A stretch of DNA of 64,000 nt. Origin: Scilla litardierei. Taxonomy: Eukaryota; Streptophyta; Magnoliopsida; Asparagales; Asparagaceae. Below are positions 22,834-34,495 of the stretch, one piece after another. Position 1 is the stretch's first letter; the number at the start of each line of letters is the position of its first letter. The notes beneath the pieces are model-generated. The model saw only the letters and a program-made list of their open reading frames with translations, was not told the DNA's origin and searched no databases. Both the position numbers and the translations under genes were made by a program. The stretch spans positions 67,245,486 through 67,309,485 of the forward strand of contig CM061134.1 in assembly GCA_030789695.1 (NCBI GenBank). Direction: 5' to 3'.

Positions 22834-23205
22834 TATTTATAGATTTTAAGTCGAACCGATCGGGTGAGTTTTCACCCGATCGGTTGATAATTAGGTCGAA
22901 ACATTTGCCGAAAAGAGGCTACAGGCGAACCGATCGGTTGAGAACTCAACCAATCGGTTGGCCGCTTCACAATTTTTCACGAAAGTTTAGTATTACTCAC
23001 CCGGTCGATCACCCGACCATGCTTTGTATCAACCGATCAGTTGATCAATTCCCAAAATTTTCCGAGACTTCGGCCCAGCTCACACGGTCTGCCACCTGGT
23101 CACGCATTGCTTCACCTGACCGGTTCGCTGGAGGGCAGATACGGGCCATTGTCTGATACGTCTCACCCGATCGGTTGAGTGGTCACCCGATCGGGTAAGG
23201 GCTTG
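22834..23205 (-). promoter_or_regulatory. Putative internal promoter of E4
   Basis: A TATAAATA box (minus, 22834-22841) is preceded 12 nt upstream by a perfect hairpin, AACCGATCGGGTGA (22854-22867) with TCACCCGATCGGTT (22872-22885), then further CACCCGATCGGTTG words to about 23205. This is the same motif family and nearly the same spacing as in the E4 LTRs. It lies between gag-protease and the second ORF, so it probably drives the latter. Confidence 0.6.
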
Positions 23206-23330
23206 TTTCCTGCAAAAATTCACAAATGGCCTAAGTTTCTCGACGGATGTTCCCGCGGCTGGATTTAATTATTAAAATAGAAAAAATAAAGATAATAATA
23301 ATCCTAAAAAATGAAGATAAAAGTTTAGAG

Positions 23331-23348
23331 CATGGGTTGCCTCCCATG
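23331..23348 (-). other. E4 hairpin after gag-protease, loop AGGCAA
   Basis: On the minus strand CATGGG, AGGCAA, CCCATG forms a perfect 6-bp stem. It is preceded by AAGCGCTTC and follows the end of gag-protease directly. E3 has the same loop and upstream GAGCGCTTA but a different, still paired stem. Confidence 0.75.
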
Positions 23349-23369
23349 AAGCGCTTTTGTTTAACGTCG

Positions 23370-26100
23370 TTTGCTCGACGCTCGTAGATGATATTCAAGG
23401 TGGACGGAGGTGATGCCCTAAGATCGGCATCGCTTCAAATTCAGAGTTGGTGGCCTTCGGTGTCGTCGGCGGTGACAAGAAAACTTGCTCGATGACCCTC
23501 TCTTTGTTGACGGGATCCGGGGCTTCTACCTTATATTGGCGTCTACCGCCACTCTTTTCAGGATCCAGATCTCTTCACCGATGAGCCCCATGGGCTCTTT
23601 CCCTTTCCTCCTCATCGGAGGAGCTTTTTGAAATCCAGGAGGGACCGTATGTGCCGCATCCGCTTTCCCAGTAACATCATCTTCCTTCGGGCCGACATGT
23701 TCTCTTAAGTCCCCCAAACTATCGGGGGGATTTCTTGAAAGAATTTTCCAGGCGCTTGCTTCCACAACTCTCTCTTCTTCTAACTCCAGCATATTGCATC
23801 CTGGATCATCCGGGGGGTTGGGGTGCTTCATTGACAACCCCAAGTCAAACTCGACTTTTTCGTTGCCGACGTTAAGGGAAAGCTTCCCATTCTTCACATC
23901 TATTAGAACGCTGGCAGTGGCCATGAAAGGCCGTCCAAGGATGATGGAGGTGTGTGCATCTTCAGGCATGTCCATGACGACGAAGTCCACTGGCACATGC
24001 ACCCCACTTACGTTGACAGGGAGGTCATCTACAACCCCTACCGGATATTTGACCGAATGGTCTGTAAGCTGTAGGGTCATACTGGTGGGCTCCAAGTCGC
24101 CCATCCCTATCCTCTTATACAGCGACATGGGCATCAAACTGATGCTCGCTCCAAGATCGACGAGCACGATATGGATCTTTACCTCCCCGATCGCACAAGG
24201 GATAGAGAAGCTCCCCGGGTCTTTAAGCTTAGGCGGATTTGCTCTCGAATGAGAACGGTGCATTCCGCCATTAATACGACCTTCTCATTTCTGGACCCTC
24301 TTGTCACCAAATCCTTAAAAATTTTGCATATGAGGGAATCGTCTCGATAGCTTCGAGGAAGGGGATTTGCAAGCTTAGATCCTTGACCATGGCAAAGAAT
24401 TTGCCATACTTCTCGTCTATCTTGGCTTGGGCTAGCCGTTGTGGAAAAGGTACAACGGGCTTGAATACCTTGAGGCTCCCTTCCTCGTCTTTCTTCTTCT
24501 CCTCTTCAGGGACTCCCTCCGGAGTCGTTGGCTTTGGCGACGAAGCACCGTTGTCTTTGGCTTTTTCAATTGGTCGCTCTATGACCAACAGTGCTTTCGG
24601 TTCTTTTGGGGGCACTCTTGTGGGGATTTGTGTTCCACTCCTCAACACGATAGCAGACACATTCGCATGCTCGTGCGTGAGTGCCAAAGTCTGGTTTGCT
24701 CCCCTCAGGTTCACTTCCGGTTGTGGCGGCAATAGATTTTGCGACCTTTGAAGGTTCGCCACTTGTAACCCCAGCTGGGTTACTTGGTCAGTGAGAGCCC
24801 GGTGTCCCATTTCCAGCTTCAAATTTATCTTCTCCTGGTTGCTAATGTATTGAGTCAAGAGGGACTCAACCAGAGAGATGGCCCTCTGCTGGCCATATTG
24901 TTGTTGCTGCTGCTGCTGAATGGGTTGCTTGTTCCTTGGGGGATATTACTGATATTGTTGTGGAGGCTGCTGCTGTTGAAACTGCTGCTGTTGTTGTTGC
25001 CTAGGTGGCTGATATACTAGCTGCTGCTGCTGCTGAGGAGGCGGCTGCTGATACGGTGCCCGGTAGCTAAGGTTGGGATGGTTCTGATTGTTTGGGGAGT
25101 AGGCCAGGTTGGAGCTAGTCCGGGATGGATACGGAACATTTCCCGTAGGATTATAGAATAGTGCGCTCGCTTGGTCCAACGGTGGTGAGATGTCATCACC
25201 CTCGAAGTCCCCCATGACTTCTGCTTCCACCGCCGCAATATGTTATGTACCGGCACCACCGGCTCCTACCATTAGCGCAGAGATCTGGGTCGACCGCAAG
25301 TCAAACTTGCTGGATAATTTGTCGATGTCCTCGACCCTTGTGGATATCCCCAGATCTAGGTGTGGCTCTCTCATCACACCACCGCTCATTGTTTGCTGCC
25401 ATATTTTCTAGTATGTTCCCGGTATCTTCTTCACTTCTGGACATGAAGGACCCCTAGCCGCGGTGTCCATTGAAGACTTCAAGTCATCCCTCAATCCGTT
25501 GTAGAACAGATTAATTATCTGCCACTTGGGAAGCTCGTGATGAGGGCATCTTCGCTGCATCTCCTTACATCTTGCCCAAGCTTCATGCAGGGACTCGTGG
25601 CTGGCTTGGAAGAAGGAGGAGATCTCACTCCTCAGCTTCATGTTCTCCCAAGTGTTGAACATATTTGGGTCCTTCCCCTTAAGCCACAGCTTGGCCTTAT
25701 CTCGTAGAGAGAAGGGGAATAGCTTCAGACGGATCGCCTCAGTTGTGACACCATTTATGCGGAAAGTTTCACATTTCTCCAAGAAGGAGTCCAAATTTTC
25801 GATGGGACTTTCCATGGGTGTCCCCTAGAATTGATCCTGCTGGATCCACGTCACTAAGGACGGCTTGAGCTCGAAGCTCTGCGCCGTAATAGCAGGAGGA
25901 TGGATGGTGGAGGTGGACTCGAGGGAAGGCATCGAGTACTCCAGCAGGGATTTATGAGGTGGGGTGTTCTCCCCCATGGCTTCGGGCTCTCCTCTTTTTC
26001 GATTCTCCACGGCCAGACGCCTTAGGGTGGAGTTTATCTCAGGATCAACAAGAATCAAGTCGTCAAGACTCCTTGTGTTCCTGCGCATTAAAAGCAACAA
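23370..26100 (-). pseudogene. gag: E4 gag-protease
   Basis: One frame runs from the Met at 26100 through Gag to about 24300. Stops interrupt it near 25822 (TAG), 25404 (TAG), 25243 (TAA) and 24943 (TAA). The N-terminus resembles that of E3. The Gag core reads SPIENLDSFLEKCETFRI, RLKLFPFSLRDKAKLWL, ESLHEAWARCKEMQRRCPHH; a Gln-rich spacer follows (about 24880-25090). After a frameshift the protease has LVDLGASISLMP and IILGRPFMATA (D-L-G active site as in Athila). Sequence ends near 23370 without RT. No zinc knuckle was seen. Confidence 0.8.
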
Positions 26101-26256
26101 ACACCCGTGAAGCGAAAAGTGGGAAAGAAACAGATAAAATAGAAAATAAAAATAAGAAAATAAAAATGAAAAACAAGAATGCGAAAATTATCGTGAGATA
26201 GAGATGAGAGCTAGACTCAAGGGTTCATGAGATCCTAAAATAACAAGCACGTTGCC

Positions 26257-26274
26257 TCCCCGACAACGACGCCA
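26257..26274 (-). other. E4 primer binding site, tRNA-Asp type
   Basis: The minus strand reads TGGCGTCGTTGTCGGGGA, six bases inside the 5' LTR. The plant tRNA-Asp complement is TGGCGCCGTTGCCGGGGA; the two differences are both C to T. Confidence 0.8.
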
Positions 26275-26280
26275 TAAACT

Positions 26281-27950
26281 TGACGTCCCCGCGTTGTGCC
26301 TGTTTGATGTGTGCAATATATGGTTGGGGGCGTGAGATTTAAATATTTATAACCGCAAGCGCACGGTGTTGTAGTATGGCTTGGGGGTCGAACTCAGGGA
26401 GGCGTGGTTGTGCTTGTGTCAGAAAGGACAAAAGTCACCCCATGGGTGAGCTAGCCCGAATCGGTAGAAGGGTTGTCACGGAAATAGAATGCGAGGGATA
26501 AACAATATAAAGGGAAACCCGGGACTTTGATTTCCACCCTATCAGGTGATTCTCGCCAATACGGCCGACGGATGGGATAACGATCGGAATTAGGGTCTAA
26601 AGGTGAGACGTTGCCTCTAAGAGTGATACTGGCGTCACATGGGCCTGATATTCCAGTCGGTGCCTAGGATGATACGCCGGACTTCCTGGGTTCAGTCAGT
26701 GGGTATTCCCATGTCTATTAACACTGACCGACTCTGGGAGCACTAAGCTCGCAACGATAACTCTCGACATCTCATCCTACCGTTCTGACGAGCTAGAATT
26801 CGATGTCTACGCTAAGGGCGTGAGCTATGGCTAGGGAGTCAACCGCCAAGTTTATTCCCCCTTGTCCCAACGGTCAAAGGCGGTATTTTTCTCGCCAATG
26901 ACAATGAAACGCCCCGAGTAACTAATAGATTACTAATCCCTATCGATTTCCTAGTCCTATGGACGCATCAGGGAGAACCCACGAAGGGGTTTCCACAAAA
27001 ATCCCAGATTTGGGAACTACTCACACATATTTGCTAAAAAGCGATCTAAATGAAAATCGACCGTTAAAAACATAATCAGACGATTGGAATGAAGTAATAG
27101 CAATGCAAGTAAGATAATATCAAAGTTTGGTTAAGATCAGAACACTTACAAATAGAAAAGAAATTACAGCCGTCACAAGAGAGAAAAACAGTAAAAAAAC
27201 TACAACTCCCCGTTTCTGGAAACCTGGGGCTTCTATATATAGAAAACGACATCACCCGATCGGGTGAAGAATCACCCGATCAGGTGACCTGCTGCAAACT
27301 TCGGCAGTGATCTTCAGGACTTCACCCGGTCAGGCGACACGGTCGGTTGGCGGAAGCTTCTAGCCGTTTGGATCTTGGGGTCGTCGGGTGAACCGATCGG
27401 TTGATAAATCAATCGATCGGTTGGAATTGTCGCCTAAAAAGACAGAAACTTCGGACATTTTGGCACAGTCTGCTGGCGGTCAGGTGAGCTTTCCGGGTAA
27501 TCTATTCGAGGAAACGGCTACAGATGAACCGATCGGGTGAAGATCACCCGATCGGTTGGATTTCAGCTCCAATTTTCCAGAGAGAATAGTCGGGCTGAAC
27601 CGGTCTCCGACCCGGTCAGTTGACACTCTCGTTGCTTCAGCGGCTGTCTGGGTCGTGCACGCGTGCATCACCCGATCGGTTGGCGTATCCAACCGATCGG
27701 GTGGGGGGATGAAAGATAGAAATCTTTGTCGTTTGACCCCCCGGATCATGCGTGACACCTCCCGTTGCTCTGGGGACTTATGATATCATCGTTATATGTC
27801 TCCTACACTGGCAAACTCCTGCAAACAAGTAAAAACACTGAGAAGTAAAAGAAAACAAGAAAATACGAGAAAACAGATACGAGACGGCGGAAAATAACAA
27901 AAAACACAAAAGAAGACTTGCATGAATATATGAAATATAAACGCACGTCA
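26281..27950 (-). repeat. E4 5' LTR
   Basis: 1670 bp from TGACGTCCCC to CGCACGTCA, the partner of 17158-18821. TATA-like CTATATATAG is at 27233-27242 with the 16-bp palindrome at 27252-27267. A perfect 14-bp-arm hairpin with a 3-nt loop (27527-27540 with 27544-27557) is part of the array, which reaches about 27705. Confidence 0.9.
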
Positions 27951-27955
27951 GTAAG

Positions 27956-28740
27956 TTATTTTAGCCCTAATTTCTTTATTGCTAAAATGTTTTCCTCTGT
28001 GAATTGATATTTTTGTGTGTTCCTATTGCGATGTCTGAGTAGATCCATTCTAGGGTTGATGAGTTAGCCCTAGGATTTTAGGGGGAAAATGTAGATCTGG
28101 ATCTCCACGTTGAATTAGGGAATGGGTTGTATTTCGGTAGATCCTACCGAATCCGTAGATAACCTGTACTGAGGTCATGCCCACGGTCTATGGAATTGAT
28201 GTGCTTAAGGGGTATCTAAGGATTCGAAAAGGAAAAGCAATGGATCCAACCAAGGCACGTGACCGTGCCCGGCTCGCTCCTTGAGGGGATCCATCGACAA
28301 ACTATACCGCTACGTTGACGGATACCGCCATTACGTCAATAAGAGCCACCGAAATACCCCGCAATTCTAACCCATGAGAGTGGTACGAATTGGGGGATTA
28401 ATTCCCTAGCCCTAATGCAATGTGAGGATCCGATCCCAACATCAACCCCCAACGATCCTAGCGGCGATCCCTAAAGCCCTAGTTCTTTTTATTATATTAC
28501 ACAACAACAACAATCAACCAAATCTTTCAATCCGACCGCTACGCTACTTCTAGATTTAGAAATAGACTGAGTATATTATAGACACTATCACCGTCCCTGT
28601 GGGATTCGACTATCTTTTATACTATAACTCGACACCGTCCGCTTGCGGATTGAGCCCGGAGTCGTAGCCTAGGGGCCATATTATGCCTGGTGATCGTGAC
28701 ACCGCAAGGTGTATCCTAGGTGTAGATTGCGGGTGCATCA
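27956..28740 (+). repeat. E3 5' LTR, second segment
   Basis: It continues the right E3 LTR sequence after E4 and ends GGGTGCATCA. Near the end it has CCCTGTGGGATTCGAC and ACACCGTCCGCTTGCGG, the block shared with L0 and E4. Arms ATGGATCC (28240-28247) and GGATCCAT (28287-28294) enclose two smaller paired stretches. Confidence 0.85.
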
Positions 28741-28746
28741 AGTTTT

Positions 28747-28764
28747 TGGCACCGTTGCCGGGGA
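28747..28764 (+). other. E3 primer binding site, tRNA-Asp
   Basis: TGGCACCGTTGCCGGGGA matches the complement of the plant tRNA-Asp 3' end at 17 of 18 bases, six bases after the LTR. This is the Athila primer. Confidence 0.85.
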
Positions 28765-28908
28765 CGACAATAGTGTTCTTGTCTCAGTTTGTTTTTATCT
28801 TTTTGAAGTTTGCTAGCATTCTGATCATTTCTCACCCTGCCATCATTTTTTTATTCTTTTTATTTATTGTGGTGCTACTGACGGTGTTCTTCTGGGTTTT
28901 GTTGGTGC

Positions 28909-31474
28909 ATGAACACCCGCCACAAAGGGGCTACTAAAGAGTTATTGTTCGATCCTGAGATTGAAAAGACAGCCCTGGCTTTAAGAGCCTCCAGTAGAAG
29001 TTCATCTCCATCTACTCAGATGGGAGAGAACCATCCTCCTCCTCCTCCTCGCACTGGGTCCATCAGGGACCACATGAAACCGATGTTTGGAAACAACTCC
29101 TCGATTCATAGACCGTAGCTGACAGCGGCAACCTTCGAGCTTAAGACAGGGTTGATAAATCTGATGCAGTAGGATCCCTTCCACGGGCATCCTCACGAGA
29201 ATCCCAACCATCACATCGACTCATTCTTGGATAAATGCGATACATTCAAGGCGAAGGATGTCAGTGATGATGCAGTGAAGTTACGGCTCTTCCCTTTCAC
29301 CCTAAGGGACAAGGCCTCCTATTGGCTCTGAGCTCGTCCTACCAACCACTTCACCACATGGGAGAAGCTTGCTCTTTCTTTTGTGGATAAATTTTATCCA
29401 CCCTCAAATATGGTCCGGATTCGTGGGGCCATTTCAAATTTCAAGCAACTCCCACAGGAGTCGCTTTACGAGGCCTGGGAGAGGTTTAAGGACCTCCAAT
29501 ACCAGCGCCCACACCACGGAATCCAGTCTTGGGACTTAGTGCAGAGCTTCTACAAGAGGCTCCAGCCAAGCACCAAGATGATTATTGATGCTACGGCGCA
29601 AGGCGCCTTATTGGATAAGTCTCCCGAGGAAGCCATAGATCTGTTGAGCATATGGCGGCCAACACCCAGTAGTGGACTGATGAGCGGACAGTTGTGACCC
29701 GGACTCCCGAGGTCAGGTTTGCCACTCACTTGGATTCTCACATTGAGACCTTGTGCAAGCAAGTGGCCCAGATCAAGCAGCGCCTGGACTCCATCCCAGC
29801 GGCACCCAGCACCTCCTATCATCCCAGGGAAGAGTATGTAGATCCCGGATACATTCCTATTGATGGTCACTATGAGGGTGTTGAGACATCCGAGACTGTT
29901 CAGTACGTCCAGGGAGAAGGACGGAACCAGTGGCAGCATCTGGCCGCCAGAATCACCCGGGGTTCTCATATGGAAACCCAAGCAGAGGGCTGCAACCTCT
30001 GCAGTTTCAGAGACCACCACCTCCTCCTCAGCAGCAGCAGAGCCAGCAGCAGGGCGGCTTTAGGACAGCTGGGCCCTATAGGCCGCCGGGATATCAGTAC
30101 AACCGGCCACCTCAGCAGAATTTTGCGCCGGCTCCTCCAAAGTCTAATCTCGAATCTACATTGGAGACCTTTATGAGTGGCCAGATTCGGTTCAATCAGG
30201 ATACGTCGAACCAATTTAGTAGTATCAATTCTTCGCTCGATGAACTGAAAGGGCAGATGTCTCAGTTGCTGAAGAATCAGGGGAGATTACCCTCCCAGTC
30301 AGATACCAACCCCAGGGCTCAAGCAAACGCCGTGGTTTTAGTGACCACACGAGGAGGCCGGATTACTGAACCAGTTATGGTTCCTATACTTAGCAAGGAG
30401 AAGATTACCATCGAAGAAGCTGCTGAAGACAGTGATAGAGTTGAGGCCAGTGAAGGGCATGTCACTATTAAAGAGAGAGCGGATACACCTCCCGTCCTAC
30501 CTACTACGATGCCGCCTCCCACTGAAGCATCTAAGGGCAAAGCCTCCAGACCTCCTCCTCAGTACCCTCAGAGGCTAGCCCTAGCCAAACTTGAGAAGAA
30601 GTACTCTAAGTTTATGGAGCTACTAAAGGGGATACAGCTGAATATCCCATTTATAGATGCTACCACCGAGATCCCAATATATGCAAAATTTCTAAAGGAT
30701 CTCATTACTGGAAAGAGGAAGCTGGAAGAGATCAAGCTGTTGGAGGATTCTACCTCCATTATCAAAAATGACCTCCCCCGGAAGCTGCCGGATCCGGGGA
30801 GCTTCACCGTACCATGTTCCATCGGCGGCATGCCAATCAGCAGAGCGCTAATTGACTTGGGGGCCAGCATCAGCCTCATTCCCCTATCCATCTTCAGAAG
30901 ACTACAGACGGGAAGCGAGCTTGAATCGACGAGCATGTTTATTCAGCTCGCCGATCACTCCATCACTTATCTGGTCGGAATAGTGAGGGACGTCATCCTC
31001 CAGATACCTCTAGGCATATGCGTCCCAGTCGATTTTGTCATCATAGACATACCGGAGGGAGGAAGCTCTCAACTCATACTCGGCCGCCCCTTCATGGCGA
31101 CGGCCAGAGTGCTTATAGATGTCCGAGAAGGGACCCTCTCCCTCAATGTGGGAAATATTGAAGGTGAGTTCCGGCTACAAAAGCTGATGAAGGAGCGAGC
31201 CCACATAGAAGGGGCTAGTTATCTGGAGCTTCTGGAGGAGGAAGCGATTGAAGATTTTACTGTCGAAGGGGTCATGAAGGACCCAATTAAAGCAAGCATT
31301 AATGACGACGGCGAACCAACCTACAACAAAGCGGTCACCGCGTACATCCAAGTATTGGATGAGGAGTTTCTACGCCGTTCAACAAATCATCAAGCATCAG
31401 AGTTGGAGGAGAGTGTTGGATTAAGCGAAAGTCAAACGCCGCCGAATTGCACCGTCCTGGAGACGAATGCATGA
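28909..31474 (+). pseudogene. gag: E3 gag-protease
   Basis: The start ATG follows a T-rich leader. The Gag core reads HHIDSFLDKCDTF, VKLRLFPFTLRDKASYWL, ESLYEAWERFKDLQYQRPHH. In-frame stops lie at 29116-29118 (TAG), 29170-29172 (TAG) and 29329-29331 (TGA). One frame change occurs near 29650 and another near 29930-29990. The last 514 codons are open: a Gln- and Pro-rich part, QYPQRLALAKLEKKYSKFMELL, then protease with ALIDLGASISLIPLS and LILGRPFMATA. The frame ends without RT. Equivalent to E4 gag-protease by eye. Confidence 0.85.
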
Positions 31475-31543
31475 CCACCGCGCGTGCCAAATGAACATTG
31501 ATATATCAGAGGGAGTCGAGCTCACGACTAAAAACGAGCGCTT

Positions 31544-31561
31544 ATTGGGAGGCAACCCAAT
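31544..31561 (+). other. E3 hairpin after gag-protease, loop AGGCAA
   Basis: ATTGGG, AGGCAA, CCCAAT forms a perfect 6-bp stem about 70 nt after the gag-protease stop. The loop is identical to the E4 copy while two stem pairs differ and remain paired. Confidence 0.75.
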
Positions 31562-31784
31562 TCCTTAGATTTTGGAATTTCTTTCTTAGTTTCTTAATTT
31601 TTAATTTTATTTCGTGATTTTAGATAAAAATACAAAAATCATAAAAATTTGACGAGTTTGTGTTTTTTGCAGGATGGACAATCGTGGGTATGCATATGGA
31701 CATTATAAAAGGAAGGAAGCCGGAGGAAATCGAAGATTTGAGAAAGAAAACAAGGGAAAAGAAGAGAAAAAGAGACACAGGAAA

Positions 31785-32260
31785 TCCGGACCGAGCAGAT
31801 CGAGTCAAGCAGATACGGAAAAAGGAGATACTTAAGCTTGGCTCGAGTAGGTTCCTGCTCGGTCCGAGTAGAAATTGACACAGACCGAGCAGAACGCTAC
31901 TCGATCGAGTCGTACATGGAAGAGATTTGAGCGAAAAAACGTCACTCTGTCGACCCGGACAGAACACTATTGGCTCGGCCGGAGCAGGACATGACGCGGA
32001 CCGAGCATCTAACTGCTCGATCGAGTCGTACAGTGTTAAAACATGGGGAGAAAACGTCACTCTGTCGACCCGAACAGAATTTATTGGCTCGGCCCGAGCA
32101 GGATACTACTCGGAGGGAGTATTTCGTTTGAAATTTTAACTTTGACTAGGCCGAGCAGCCTAGCTGCTCGGAACGAGTCGGGTGGTTTTGTTTAATTTTT
32201 ATTCACACTGACCTGGTCGAGCAGATCATCTGCTCGGAACGAGTCGGGTCGTTTTTACGC
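31785..32260 (+). promoter_or_regulatory. E3 internal palindrome array, possible internal promoter
   Basis: Words of the type CTCGGTCCGAG, CTCGATCGAG and CTCGGCCCGAGC recur about ten times here, the same motif family as in the E3 LTR. The array stands between gag-protease and the putative leader exon of the second ORF, as in E4. I see no good TATA box; the promoter role is inferred by analogy. Confidence 0.45.
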
Positions 32261-32441
32261 CCGCTACCCGCTCCCTTTTAATCTCGACGTTAAATTATTT
32301 TACCCCTAAAAAATTTTACCGCCCGATAAATCTCCCCCAAGCTTCTCTCTCCTCACCCTACTCGTTCGCCCTTAGCCGCATTTCCCCCACCGTCTCCACC
32401 CAAGCCCCCGCCGGTGCCGCCTTCTGCGTCACATTACTCCG
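32261..32441 (+). other. Putative leader exon of the E3 second gene
   Basis: A pyrimidine-rich stretch ending in CTCCG|GTAAGC, a strong donor consensus. The putative intron would run from 32442 to 39883 (acceptor TTCGAATTGCAG), about 470 nt once E5 is removed. It corresponds in place to the E4 leader exon. Short open frames here look spurious. Confidence 0.45.
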
Positions 32442-32833
32442 GTAAGCTCTGCCCCCTCACTCTTCACTTCTCTCCCCCTCTTCTTCCCCAACCTCCCCCT
32501 CTTCCCCCCCATAGCCCCTCGCCCACTACACAACGGCACCGTCGATGGAGCCACCGCCACCGACGGCGCCGGCCATCACCCCCCCCCCCCTCCTACCCTC
32601 TCCACGGCGATCGTCAAAACCCCCCCGCCCTGCTTCGTGCCCTAGGGCATGGAACGAGCAGCCAAGCTGCTCGTTCATAACCCCCCCTGTGCCCTAAGGC
32701 ACAGAACGAGCACCTAGGTGCACGGTCTCACCCAGCCCCGAGTCGTGCCCTAGGGCACTGCTCGTTTAGCGGCTTGCCCCGAGTCAAATGGTTCATTCAC
32801 AAGACCCGCACCGAGTCACACCTATGCACAACT

Positions 32834-33439
32834 TGTAGGAACCTGTCAAAACAGCGTTAGGATCGATAAATGAAGTTGAGACTTACGCTTGCGTATGCGG
32901 CACGGTAGTCTCGGAACTTCGCCTTGGGATTCGCCACGACGAATCGAGTCTTCTCACGAACGGAGTAAGGCTACTAAATCCACAATCTAAATCTCTACTT
33001 TTAGATTAAGAACTTGGATAAAGAAAGAGGAAGGATTTCGGCAGAGCTTCGCTAGAATGAAATGCAAGGCAAGAATACCATGCAAAAGTGTTAGGAAATG
33101 GCTAAGCCTTGGGTCTTATTTATAGCCCCCAAGGTAGTTATTTTAGGAGTAATTGTTCCTTTGGAACAATTTAACTAAAGTGTACCATCATACATGGCAC
33201 ATTATAAGCTTAAGTTGTACCATATGCATGGTACAACATAAGCTTAAGATATTCCCCCTTTATTAGCCATATGTCGCATGCACTTATGCACATATAATGC
33301 CACTTTCCCATTAATCTAGAGATCCTCTCCGCAAGGGAACAGATTCCCTTTGCACACGACTTCGTGTACGCGACGTTCGAGGTCCGTATTCCCTCGTACA
33401 TCCCCTACAAGGGTGTACAAACGTCATCCATATCCAACA
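32834..33439 (-). repeat. E5 3' LTR
   Basis: TGTAGGAACC to ATCCAACA on the plus strand. The minus-strand TATA box TATAAATA is at 33117-33124. The polypurine tract GTGTGAGTGGGAGA (minus, 33440-33453) adjoins it. Confidence 0.9.
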
Positions 33440-33453
33440 TCTCCCACTCACAC

Positions 33454-34495
33454 TTGAGGGGATTGTAAGAGAACGTCTTTCTCTTAGTTCTTTCATCTAT
33501 CATACCGAGAAATAGACTGTGCGACCGTCATGCGCGTAGAGTCTGTTGTTGTGCACTTGTTAGAGATACACAACGACCTCGAAGGTGTAAAGTTGAGTAG
33601 TTCAATGCATGCTTTACCCTAGATTATTTCTTCACATTTCTTATACTTTATATTCAACAATTGAATCCCATCTCGATCACAATTGGCTGGCCATCTTTGA
33701 ATCATTAAAGTCCAAATGCGAATATGAAATCAATCTTCCTCTTCTTGCGAACCTTCTGATCTTGACTTGATTCGCTTTTCTAACGTGCTCCGCCGAGCCG
33801 AATTATCATAGCCCATTAGCAACACGCTAAGATAGCGATCATCTCGTCAAATCTAAAGGAACCAATTGGAGTCCTTGAGGGTAAGAGTTAAGACCCATAT
33901 GGCCTTTGAGTCTCACATAATAGCAAACACTATTGCTACTAACTCAGTGGACGAAATGCATACGTGGTATGAACACGTATTACAACATCACTCCTTTCCC
34001 AGGGAGAGTATGTCTTAATGATGTTGTACGGATGAAAGATCAGACACCACAGTGCCTATCTTTTTGAGTCCCCTTACTACCCATGAAATATTCCCGGACT
34101 CTCATCCTGCATAAGACAGATAGGATTTAAAAAATCCTATGAGATCTCTTTTAAATATCCTTGTGATACAGATCTCAGATCTTTTGTAAGCATCCATATG
34201 ATGCAGATCTTTCATTCGACTATCTTGTTTAAGTCACGACTCTAAATCATTTGTCTAATGATTTTGACTTTAAACTAGTCTCATCTCTATCTTATACATC
34301 TGATAAGATAAGGCGGTTACTCATGTGAGAGAGCCAACCTTAATCTGTCCGACATACACACAATAAAATAGCTGAGACTTAAACACAAATGTATAAAATC
34401 ATTTGTAAGAAACTTGTATGCAATATATAAAAAAACTTCTTCTTTTTATTAATCTTTGATCTTCTATAGACATGGGAAATATTACATGATACAGC
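33454..34495. other. E5 3' region, no gene seen
   Basis: About 1 kb between the pol stop and the polypurine tract, moderately AT-rich. I see no family-like protein or tandem repeat. Confidence 0.5.

Larger units (their letters stand above)
17158..27950 (-). mobile_element. E4: non-autonomous Athila-like element, second family
   Basis: It is flanked by GTAAG (17153-17157 and 27951-27955), and the uninterrupted site is seen in the right E3 LTR near 44823. LTRs of 1664 and 1670 bp differ from those of E3. Read on the minus strand: 5' LTR, tRNA-Asp primer site, gag-protease, conserved hairpin, internal palindrome array with TATA box, leader intron, Athila-type ORF, two hairpin-polypurine modules, 3' LTR. 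RT, RNase H and integrase are absent. Confidence 0.9.

Noticed and set aside
32333..32343. AGCTTGGGGGA on the minus strand inside E3
   Set aside because: Wrong orientation for E3 and no AGGR hairpin beside it; probably chance or a small rearranged piece.
32414..32680. Pro- and His-rich 88-codon frame in E3
   Set aside because: Low complexity in a C-rich stretch that includes a putative donor site; no counterpart in E4.
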